DNA of 64,000 bases from Candidatus Rifleibacteriota bacterium (GTDB taxonomy: Bacteria; Muiribacteriota; Ozemobacteria; Ozemobacterales; Ozemobacteraceae), in assembly GCA_015233155.1 (NCBI GenBank), contig JADFYG010000001.1:124001-188000 (forward strand), given 5' to 3'. The position numbers were made by a program, and so were the translations under genes. This document shows, piece by piece, positions 16,478-24,526 of the stretch (positions within the stretch are counted from its first letter, which is position 1; the number at the start of each line of letters is the position of its first letter). A model generated the notes under the pieces. That model was given only the letters and a program-made list of their open reading frames with translations, was not told where the DNA came from and searched no databases.

Positions 16478-19400
16478 ATGGTCAGCAGCGTTACACGCAA
16501 CTGGATTGGCGGTTTGTCCAGCGGTCTGGATACACAGGGCATCATAGACAAGTTCATGGCTATCGAACGTGTTCCGGTAGACCGACTCGGTCAACAGCGG
16601 GACACACTTACCATGCAAAAGGGGCTTCTTCAGGAAGTGAATCTGAAGTTGTTCGATGTTCAGAATAAGGCGACGGATATGACCTTTGCTCGAACTTTCA
16701 ATTCCAAGCTGGTAACCAGTTCGAATGAAAAGGTAGTGTCCGCTATCGGGAACACAGATGCAAAGGTTGGCTCCTATAGCCTCTGGGTTCGACAGCTTGC
16801 TACGGCGACAAAAGCTGTTACCACGCAAAAGATGGCAAGACCTCTACAGCTGGGACATAACCTTGCATCTACAAAAACTATCGGTGGCTCCAGTCTAACT
16901 CTTGGCGCCCTCGGAATTACACCCGGAGACCTGACAGTGTCTGTTGCCGGCGGAAGTACAGAAACGCTGACTCTCGGTCTTGGAGCCAATTCCACTATCT
17001 CTGATCTGGTATCATCAGCCAATGCTCGCATTGCAGCTAGTCCCACGCTCTCCGGGAAACTGAGAGCGAGTTACAACGAAAGCAATAATCAGCTGCAGTT
17101 CACTCTTACAGATACTACTAAGACGATGACCGTCAGCGATTCTGGTGGGACAATCGTGAATAAGATGTTCGATGCGACCGGAAACTTCACGGTTAACAGA
17201 GCCCTTTCCACTAAAGGCGCCACAATTGCTTTGCATTCCGGTCTTTCTACAACTTTGAGCGATCTGAGCATCGTTCCTGGAAAAATCACACTTCAGAGAG
17301 GAGGCGGGGCAGTAGAAAATCTCGATACCAATGGGCTTGCTCCTACTGCAACCGTCTCCGATTTGATAGCGAACCTCAATCATCAGATCGATTCGAAAGC
17401 GAGTCTGGTAAAAAGTGTGACCGGAAATCCGGCTGATCGTCTGGTGGAGTTTCGTTACGACGGCTCGACGAGAAAAATTCAACTGGTGGGAACGAATTCC
17501 ACTGACCCCATAGGGTTCACCCTTGCCGATGATCCTGCCGATCCCACATCCAACCTTACCCAGACGTTATTTGGTGGAGCCTCCAAAAATACCGTCAATG
17601 ATGTGGGCTCCGTGCTGGCGAATGAAACATTTTCTACCCCCGCCAGTTCAGGTATTTTCACTATTGATGGAGCTCAGATTTCAATCGATGTTCAGTCGGA
17701 TAAGATTAGCGATGTCCTGACTCGCATCACTAACAGCACCAGTATAAATGCAACCTATGATTCGGCTCGCGATACGATAAAACTGACTCGAAAAGACGGT
17801 AGCAATTCACCTATTGGGCTCGGTTCGCCCGGCGATACGAGTAATTTCCTGAGTGTTACTGCGCTGATATCGGGTAGCCAGGGAGCTGCGGCAGTAAAAG
17901 AAAGCTCTGGAAGCATAGGTGCCGTGTCGCTTGCATCAGCCCAGACAACACAACTTTCCAGTCTTGGTGCTGCCGGTCTGAATACTCCGGTTCCGGCCGG
18001 CGGATCTCTTCGTATAACAGTCAACGGTCAGGCAAACACTATTTCTTATAATGCGACCGACACCTTGGACTCTGTTCTCGATCAGGTTAAAAATATTTCC
18101 GGAATCGGTCAGGCATATTATGATGCCTCGACAAATAAAGTTCATATTGAAACGTCATTAAAGGGAGCGGATAAGTCTCTCAAGATCGAGGATATCGGCG
18201 GAAATCTGGCTGCTGCTCTGAATATTTCCACTGATACTGCTCAGGGGGCCCAGACAGGCTCTATGCTTGAGAGTTCCCGACCGATTTCAGATATTTCTAC
18301 AGCAAAAAGTCTGGCGACTGCTGGTTTTTCAACAGCTATTACGACCGGCTCTTTTACGATCAATGGTGTGAGTTTTACTATCGGAAATACTAATTCCATG
18401 ACTCTTGACAGTCTCATGACCACGATAAACAACAATACCAAGGTGGGAGTGAAAGCAGAGTTTGACAGTCTGAACGGCCAACTTCTTCTGACTTCCAAAA
18501 CAACAGGGAATACTACAATCAGTCTTGGATCTTCAACAGATTCCAGTAACTTTCTGTCTGCGACCGGATTGGTAACGACACCACAGCAGGTGGGACAAAA
18601 TGCGATTTTTAATATTGATGGAATGTTTGGTGGTGCCGATATTGTTCGTCAAAGCAATACCGTTGCCGATGTCGTGAATGGAGTGACTTTTTCTCTCAAG
18701 GGAGTAACCGGGACGACTTCCGAAGAAGTAACCGTTGCCGCTGACACAACTACATCCAGAAAAGCCGTTGATGATTTTATCAAATCTTATAACGATGCCG
18801 CAGGACTCATTTACACACGTCTTACCGAGAAGCGCGATTATACCCTGGAAGCTCTAACAGACACAAAAAAAAGTAGTATGACGCAAGCTGACATAGATGC
18901 TGCCAATACAGATTACAAGGTGGGTTTGGTCAGCGGAGACTCCACTCTTTCTTCGGCTCGAAGTCAGATGCGAGTAGCAATGTCAGGTACGGTCAGTGGC
19001 CTGGGGAATTCCACCATAAGGTCGCTTGCCGACATTGGAATTACGACTGGCCTTGTTGGATCAGGTTATCAGGACACACAGCAAGGTTTGCTCAAGGTCA
19101 CCAATGAAGACAAGTTGACTGCTGCACTGAGAGACAATCCCGATATAGTTGCGCAACTTTTCGGAAAGGATGGCGGTACAGATGCAACCAATGGAATCGC
19201 CCGCCGCCTGAAGGACACATTGAATCAGTATACCAAATCAGATGGTTTGTTGACACAGCGTGTTGGTCGAAGCGGCTCCGACACTTCGAATAGCTCAATG
19301 GATCAGCAGATAAAAATGGTGAACGATCAAATTACCCAGCAGAATGCCAGCCTCGCAGACAAAGAAAATGCTATGATTCAGGAATATTCCAATCTCGAAA

Positions 19401-19480
19401 CCGCTATGTCCCAATATCAATCACAGTCGAGTGCATTTTCGCAACAGCTGGCCAAGGTAACCGGATCATCCGGCGGGTGA
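16478..19480 (+). CDS. fliD: Giant flagellar cap protein FliD
   Basis: Hook-associated protein 2, the cap under which flagellins fold at the filament tip. 1000 aa, about twice the usual 450-650. N-terminal FliD_N (from about residue 7, WIGGLSSGLDTQGIIDKFM) and C-terminal FliD_C (about 700-1000, ending in a coiled-coil that includes MDQQIKMVNDQITQQ) flank a long centre. Two central blocks, about residues 382-467 and 607-702, resemble each other (SGIFTIDGAQISI... and TGSFTINGVSFTI..., both reaching SSNFLS or TSNFLS), so the insert grew by repetition of an IN-type module. ATG 16478 is chosen: AAGGAGG ends 10 bases upstream, while GTG 16469 is nearly on top of it. Confidence 0.96.
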   Translation: MVSSVTRNWIGGLSSGLDTQGIIDKFMAIERVPVDRLGQQRDTLTMQKGLLQEVNLKLFDVQNKATDMTFARTFNSKLVTSSNEKVVSAIGNTDAKVGSYSLWVRQLATATKAVTTQKMARPLQLGHNLASTKTIGGSSLTLGALGITPGDLTVSVAGGSTETLTLGLGANSTISDLVSSANARIAASPTLSGKLRASYNESNNQLQFTLTDTTKTMTVSDSGGTIVNKMFDATGNFTVNRALSTKGATIALHSGLSTTLSDLSIVPGKITLQRGGGAVENLDTNGLAPTATVSDLIANLNHQIDSKASLVKSVTGNPADRLVEFRYDGSTRKIQLVGTNSTDPIGFTLADDPADPTSNLTQTLFGGASKNTVNDVGSVLANETFSTPASSGIFTIDGAQISIDVQSDKISDVLTRITNSTSINATYDSARDTIKLTRKDGSNSPIGLGSPGDTSNFLSVTALISGSQGAAAVKESSGSIGAVSLASAQTTQLSSLGAAGLNTPVPAGGSLRITVNGQANTISYNATDTLDSVLDQVKNISGIGQAYYDASTNKVHIETSLKGADKSLKIEDIGGNLAAALNISTDTAQGAQTGSMLESSRPISDISTAKSLATAGFSTAITTGSFTINGVSFTIGNTNSMTLDSLMTTINNNTKVGVKAEFDSLNGQLLLTSKTTGNTTISLGSSTDSSNFLSATGLVTTPQQVGQNAIFNIDGMFGGADIVRQSNTVADVVNGVTFSLKGVTGTTSEEVTVAADTTTSRKAVDDFIKSYNDAAGLIYTRLTEKRDYTLEALTDTKKSSMTQADIDAANTDYKVGLVSGDSTLSSARSQMRVAMSGTVSGLGNSTIRSLADIGITTGLVGSGYQDTQQGLLKVTNEDKLTAALRDNPDIVAQLFGKDGGTDATNGIARRLKDTLNQYTKSDGLLTQRVGRSGSDTSNSSMDQQIKMVNDQITQQNASLADKENAMIQEYSNLETAMSQYQSQSSAFSQQLAKVTGSSGG

Positions 19481-19508
19481 GTCTAATCTTCTTATTTGAG
19501 GGATTCCT

Positions 19509-20117
19509 TTGAACATCTTTCTGGACAGTGAAGTTATAACTCTGGATGAATCCTCTCCGGATTCAAAGATCGGTGAGCTGATCGATCTCATTGAACCCGA
19601 ACTGGAAAAACAAGGGCGAACGCTCGTTGAAATCAATATAGACGGCGTTTCATATCTTCCTGAAAATCGGTCCGAATTCGACCAAAAGTGCATTGCTGAC
19701 ATCGAAAAGATTGAAATGATAAGCGCAAGTGTGCGTGAAATTCTGATGGAAGCCGTTGCTGATGGCGGCGAAGCATTCGATTATCTGGAGCGCCTTGCTT
19801 TAGATATTGCGTCTGACGTTCGGATAGGAAAAATTAAGGAAGCAATGGAACGCCTTGTTGAGCTTGTAGACGGTCTGGGTTGGCTAACAACCGTGTTGCA
19901 GCAAATCGCGTTGGGGTTTGCCAGACAGATGATGGAAAATACTCTTGAAGATCGTCGGCAGCGACTTTTTGCGCGATTTACTGAACATATGACCGCCCTC
20001 AAGGGAGCTCAAGAAAGCCAGGACTGGGTAGGATTGGCGGATATTCTGGAGTATGAATTTCCCGACATTTTCAAAGAGAGCAGGGAGTTCTTCAAAGAGC
20101 TGCAAGCGAAGGAGTAA
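19509..20117 (+). CDS. Unknown protein between fliD and maf
   Basis: 202-aa soluble protein, acidic, predicted mostly helical after residue 60. I recognise no family. It begins at TTG with GAGGG (19498-19502) 6 bases upstream and follows fliD by 28 bases, with the Maf gene 8 bases further on. It is therefore translated with the filament cap, glycosylation and FliS chaperone genes. It has no signal peptide or membrane segment. A chaperone or filament-assembly accessory role is possible from context only. Confidence 0.75.
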   Translation: MNIFLDSEVITLDESSPDSKIGELIDLIEPELEKQGRTLVEINIDGVSYLPENRSEFDQKCIADIEKIEMISASVREILMEAVADGGEAFDYLERLALDIASDVRIGKIKEAMERLVELVDGLGWLTTVLQQIALGFARQMMENTLEDRRQRLFARFTEHMTALKGAQESQDWVGLADILEYEFPDIFKESREFFKELQAKE

Positions 20118-20125
20118 AGCGGACA

Positions 20126-22144
20126 ATGGACTCCTGGCTGACACAGAATCTCGCATCCGTCGCGCGGCATCCAGCATTGTTGGCTGCTATGGAGCGCATT
20201 AAACATTCTCCGGGACCTAGCGAATATCGCGTTGAAACTACGAAATCCGGCGAAAAGACGCTGCTTGTTACATCAGCAGATGGCAAAACTTTTACGTACC
20301 ATAGTCGATATGATCCTGTTACTGAGGCGCGACGCCAGGTTGAGTCATCTCTTGAAAACCAGACGCATGTGCTCATGCTTGGTTTCGGTCTTGGTTATGC
20401 GTCGGCTGAGGTGCTCGCGAAATCAGCCGGAGCCACAGGGGAACGGCGCATAGTTATCATAGAACCTGACGCAAAGGCTTTTGCAACAGCTCTCACTTCA
20501 CGCGATCTGCGAAGTATTCTGAACGATTCACGCGTCCAGTGGTGTGTGGGACTGACTCCTGATGAAGTGGGTGATCGTTGGCTTTCTTCTCTTGACTGGA
20601 CAGCTCTCGAAAGCCTCGCGATCATCGAGCATCCGCCGTCTCTTTCCCGCAATCAGAGCTATTTCGAACGTATAAAGGAAAAGATTCGCTATCTGTGCAA
20701 TCGATCGAAGGGGAATCTGGTAACCCTGATGCACAGTGGCACTGATTTTCACACTAACAATTTTGGGAACGCTGCGGCGATTGCGGAGTTTCCTGGCGTT
20801 GGACGCTTGTTCAACCGTTTTAACGGAGTTCCGGCAGTCATTATTGCGGCGGGGCCTTCGCTGGAGAAAAATGTCCGGCTTCTTGAGCGAGTAAAGGGGC
20901 GGTTTTTCATTATCGCCACTGACACGGCTTTACGACAGTTGGCGGCTCGCGACATTCGTCCTGACGTTGTTTGTGCCGCCGATCCGTGTTACGAAAATTC
21001 GCTCGATTTTGTCGGAGTGGAAGATGAGAAGGATGTGGTTCTTGCCTTTGAGCCCATGACTCACCCTGACATTCTAAAAAGTTTTCAGGGTGATAAAATA
21101 TTGATGACATTTGGTGGCGGCTTGGCTCAGATGTTTTCCAAACACCGGGAAGAAATCGGCAATGTCGTCTGTTGGGGCTCCATAGCCACAACCGCATTCG
21201 ATCTGGCCAGAAAATGCGGATGTGATCCTATCATTTTTATCGGTCTGGACTTGTCTTTTCAGGATGGAAAGCTGTATGCACGAGGGTCCTACTCTGACGA
21301 TATCTTCTACGATGCTGTTCACCCTTACACCTCCCTGGAACACGAAACCCTCGATTATATAGCTGCGAAAGGCGTTTTTCGATTCGAACGGCCTAATGGC
21401 GAGATTTTGTATACCGATTACAATATGAATATGTATCGATCCTGGTTTGAAGACCAATTCAGGCAGACACCTGGAAGATCCATAATCAACTGCACTGAAG
21501 GCGGAGTCGTCAGTAATCACATTACTTGCATGCCTTTCGAACAAGCCATCGACCGTTTCTGGGATCGTGGTGGGCCGGTAAAAGCGATTCTTGGGGAAGC
21601 CCTTTGCAAGCCGGTTCGATGCGAGCATGCTGAAATCGTTTCAAGTATGAGCGATGCCAGACGGCAGTTGCGCGAGATGGCGGACGAGGGTCGTGAAGCT
21701 CTTTCCCGGCTGAAGAAATTGCTTCGACGTGGGGAGCAGATTCTAGTAAAAGAACTTTCCGGAGACGCCAAGGCGTCTTTCATTGATCTCCTGGATCTCC
21801 ACGATAAACTTGGTGCTAACACATTGCTGATGCCATGGTTTTCCATTCACCAGACCCGTTTCGTGACACGTCACACCATGGAAATAAATGCATTGAAGCG
21901 AAATAATTCAGCATGCCTTTCAGAATGGGCAAAAGAGTTGAAAGCTTTTTTTGAGGCGGTTATCCGTTTTCACGATTATCAGATGCCGTTGCTTGAGGAA
22001 GCCATACAGGATCTGCAAGGGAAAAGTGGAAACGGTGCCGGGCAGAAACGGGCTTCTTCCACAGAGGAACTGCCTCCTTCTCATGCATCAGATCTGGTAT
22101 CGAAAGATTGTTTAACCGCCGGGAGTCGGAATAAATGGCCTTGA
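20126..22144 (+). CDS. Maf family flagellin glycosyltransferase (first copy)
   Basis: 672 aa, motility-associated factor (DUF115, MptE-like fold). Maf proteins are thought to transfer nonulosonic acids such as pseudaminic or legionaminic acid to Ser/Thr of flagellin in the cytoplasm. N-terminal part: YHSRYDPVTEARRQ and VLMLGFGLGYASAEVL. Core at about 230-420: FNGVPAVIIAAGPSLEKNV, FIIATDTALRQL and PDVVCAADP, then IFIGLDLSFQDGKLYARG. It overlaps fliS by 10 bases, so the two are probably translationally coupled. A second Maf is at 26982-28913 on the other strand. Confidence 0.92.
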   Translation: MDSWLTQNLASVARHPALLAAMERIKHSPGPSEYRVETTKSGEKTLLVTSADGKTFTYHSRYDPVTEARRQVESSLENQTHVLMLGFGLGYASAEVLAKSAGATGERRIVIIEPDAKAFATALTSRDLRSILNDSRVQWCVGLTPDEVGDRWLSSLDWTALESLAIIEHPPSLSRNQSYFERIKEKIRYLCNRSKGNLVTLMHSGTDFHTNNFGNAAAIAEFPGVGRLFNRFNGVPAVIIAAGPSLEKNVRLLERVKGRFFIIATDTALRQLAARDIRPDVVCAADPCYENSLDFVGVEDEKDVVLAFEPMTHPDILKSFQGDKILMTFGGGLAQMFSKHREEIGNVVCWGSIATTAFDLARKCGCDPIIFIGLDLSFQDGKLYARGSYSDDIFYDAVHPYTSLEHETLDYIAAKGVFRFERPNGEILYTDYNMNMYRSWFEDQFRQTPGRSIINCTEGGVVSNHITCMPFEQAIDRFWDRGGPVKAILGEALCKPVRCEHAEIVSSMSDARRQLREMADEGREALSRLKKLLRRGEQILVKELSGDAKASFIDLLDLHDKLGANTLLMPWFSIHQTRFVTRHTMEINALKRNNSACLSEWAKELKAFFEAVIRFHDYQMPLLEEAIQDLQGKSGNGAGQKRASSTEELPPSHASDLVSKDCLTAGSRNKWP

Positions 22145-22563
22145 CCCAACCGGATTCTTACAAAAAAACCCAGATTGAATCAGCTTCTCCTGAAATGCTG
22201 ATTCTGATGCTGTATGACGGAGCACTTCGTTTCATGGGGCAGGCTGAAGAAGCGTTCGCTGAAAAAAACACAGAGCGCATAAACAACTTTCTTTTGCGGG
22301 TTCAGGCCATTATTACCGAGTTATTGGCCTCACTAGACAAAGAAAAAGGTGGAGAAATAGCAAAAAACCTTGAGAGGTTATACCTGTTCTTCCTTGAACG
22401 GCTTGCCGAGTCGAATATAAAAAAAGATCCGGCGCCTTTGAAAGCCATAAAACCATTGATAGAAGATCTTCGAAACACCTGGGCTGAAGCCATGAAAATT
22501 CATGCAAAGAACAAGCCGGCAACACCGCCGCCCACGATGCCCCGATTCAGTATTTCGGCTTGA
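22135..22563 (+). CDS. fliS: Flagellin chaperone FliS
   Basis: 142 aa; FliS binds the C-terminal helices of newly made flagellin before export. The family pattern is clear: YKKTQIESASPEMLILMLYDGALRFM at the N-terminus, then a helix with NERINNFLLRVQAIITEL-like spacing. The C-terminal tail is Pro-rich (KPATPPPTMP). ATG 22135 lies inside the end of the preceding Maf gene. In some bacteria FliS binds flagellin together with FliW; no fliW is in this window. Confidence 0.95.
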   Translation: MALTQPDSYKKTQIESASPEMLILMLYDGALRFMGQAEEAFAEKNTERINNFLLRVQAIITELLASLDKEKGGEIAKNLERLYLFFLERLAESNIKKDPAPLKAIKPLIEDLRNTWAEAMKIHAKNKPATPPPTMPRFSISA

Positions 22564-22594
22564 CAATCAATTCAGACGAGAGGAGGTAAATGCC

Positions 22595-22774
22595 ATGCCT
22601 GTCGGTTCGGTATCATCTTCGACGTCAGATATTGGAGCGCTCATGAAACTGCTTAAGAGTGGCCAGGATCAGGAAATGGACCTTGCAAAGAAGCTCATAC
22701 AAGCATCTGTCGGTGCCCAGGTTTCTGCCAGTGAAGCGGAAGGCAAGGGGCAACTTCTTGATCTAACCGCCTGA
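22595..22774 (+). CDS. Small YjfB-like motility protein
   Basis: 59 aa, starting MPVGSVSSSTSDIGALMKLL, with a helix of the type MDLAKKLIQASVGAQVSASE. It resembles short YjfB-type putative motility proteins in size and pattern, but the match is weak. AGGAGGT (22581-22587) 7 bases upstream fixes the start; the longer frame from 22502 is rejected. It sits between fliS and the SPASM gene. Confidence 0.65.
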   Translation: MPVGSVSSSTSDIGALMKLLKSGQDQEMDLAKKLIQASVGAQVSASEAEGKGQLLDLTA

Positions 22775-22787
22775 TGGAGGTCGTTCC

Positions 22788-24449
22788 ATTCGCCTCGGTA
22801 TTCTGATATTTTCTGATGGAGTCTCATCGCCATATCGCACGCCGTTCCCGCTTGATCGGGCGGTGGGCGATTATGGTACTCCCTTGTCAATTCTCACGCG
22901 ACGATTTGCCAGATTGCCAGGCATTGATCGCATTGTTCTGCTGGCTTCAAATGCCGCCTGGGATGAACCAATTCTCCGTGAGGCCCGTGAAATCGGGCTC
23001 GATTTCGAGGTTTTTTCACGCGCTGAAGTCATAGAGCAATCGCTTAGCAATAGACCCGAGCGCTGGGGGCTTCCGAACGGAAAAGGCATCGAAACATGGA
23101 CTGGAACAGCCTTTACTCGTGTTGCAGAGAAGTTCCGCTGGGATGGGTTGATTTTGGTCCCTTTGAGTCACCTTCTTGTCGATCGCGCGGGAGTGGAAGA
23201 AAGTCTGCGACTGCACCAACGGGAAGGGTTTGACGCAACTTTTGCCGAAGATCGTGTCCCGGGAGGAGGGTGGGCTATTCTTGAGAATAACCTGCTCAGG
23301 GGAATGCAGGCCAGCCACCCGGATCTCATGGCTGCCCGTGGAGGCTTGCTCTGGGCATTGCTTAAACCATTATACCCATTTCGCATAGGGGCATTCCATG
23401 CACCGCGCGATCGTTCTCCTCTCGCGGCGGATCTTCGTCTGAATCGGGAACGTGTCGCGCGGGTTCTTGCTGAGGCGGGTGGTAACGATTTCGCTGACCC
23501 CGGGTTCAGCTATGGACGTTGGATTCGTGGCCTTGATTGGCAAAGAGTATACACGGATTTTGCCCCGACGATTGCACATATAGAGCCTACAAACAACTGC
23601 CGTGGAAAATGTGTTTCCTGTCCGCAGCCATCTTTGAAACGACCCAAGGGATATCTTGAATCCGGAATTTTTGTGCGTCTTGCTGAAAAATTGGTCGGAG
23701 TTGACGATTGTCGCTGGATTTTGTCCGGCATGGGAGAGCCTCTTGCTCATCCGGGAATCAAAGAAATGGCAGAACGATTGCGAGGTCGTCTGGTTCTGCT
23801 TGAGACATCATTAAGCGAAGAGTTATCCACGGATTTTCCATGGGACGCCTTGACGCATGTAAGGGTCAGTGTCGATGCGCTTGAGCAGGGAATGTTCGAA
23901 AAACTACGGCCGGGCTGCTCGTGGAATCGAATAGAACAATTCATCCAGGAAGCAGCTTTGCGAAAAGAGCGACGGCCTGATGAAGAACCCGAAATTGGTG
24001 TGACATTAGTAAAGCACAGTGCAACAGATTCAATAGCCCTTGCATTTTTACAGTATTGGAAACAGGTTTGTACACCAGTTTTTCGAACACATTTCTTTCG
24101 ATGGCCGATCGTTGTTCCCACGGAAAAAGTGCAGTGGTTTCAGATTCTGGGCGCCTCAGATTTTCTGGGAGCAATTCAGTATCCAGGAAAGGTGAGATAC
24201 ACGCCGCTAAATCGTCGGACATGCCTGCACGGAACGCTCGGATTTCATATATTGTGCGACGGTCGTGTAACCATTTGCCCGTTTGATATCGAAGGGCAGT
24301 GGGCGATCGGACGGATTGAGGCAAACGGAGCAGGAGTCATGGATATCTGGGGCGGAGAAACGGCCCGAGCATTCCGCAAAATGCATCTTGAAGGGGCATT
24401 CAACGAAAAATGGCCCTGTGGTGATTGCCAGGATTGGTACCATAGCTGA
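22788..24449 (+). CDS. spiro-SPASM-like radical SAM protein, ATT start
   Basis: 553 aa counted from ATT 22788. The N-terminal half resembles a cytidylyltransferase-like domain (RLGILIFSDGVSSPYRTPFPL). The radical SAM motif is C-x3-C-x2-C (C271, C275, C278; NNCRGKCVSC), followed by SGMGEPLAHPGI. A C-terminal SPASM-like part has TCLHGTLG, CDGRVTICPFD and CGDCQDWY. This is the layout of the spiro-SPASM family known from spirochaetes; its substrate is unknown. Start: conserved-looking sequence continues 25 codons upstream of GTG 22863, there is no ATG/GTG/TTG there, and GGAGG (22776-22780) ends 7 bases before ATT 22788. It closes the flagellar operon. Confidence 0.85.
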   Translation: MRLGILIFSDGVSSPYRTPFPLDRAVGDYGTPLSILTRRFARLPGIDRIVLLASNAAWDEPILREAREIGLDFEVFSRAEVIEQSLSNRPERWGLPNGKGIETWTGTAFTRVAEKFRWDGLILVPLSHLLVDRAGVEESLRLHQREGFDATFAEDRVPGGGWAILENNLLRGMQASHPDLMAARGGLLWALLKPLYPFRIGAFHAPRDRSPLAADLRLNRERVARVLAEAGGNDFADPGFSYGRWIRGLDWQRVYTDFAPTIAHIEPTNNCRGKCVSCPQPSLKRPKGYLESGIFVRLAEKLVGVDDCRWILSGMGEPLAHPGIKEMAERLRGRLVLLETSLSEELSTDFPWDALTHVRVSVDALEQGMFEKLRPGCSWNRIEQFIQEAALRKERRPDEEPEIGVTLVKHSATDSIALAFLQYWKQVCTPVFRTHFFRWPIVVPTEKVQWFQILGASDFLGAIQYPGKVRYTPLNRRTCLHGTLGFHILCDGRVTICPFDIEGQWAIGRIEANGAGVMDIWGGETARAFRKMHLEGAFNEKWPCGDCQDWYHS

Positions 24450-24526
24450 GATCAGACCTTGATAGGCGCTGGTATTATCCGGATTCTATCTGAGGAAAAT
24501 TACACTGAAAATGAAAACCGTATCAC

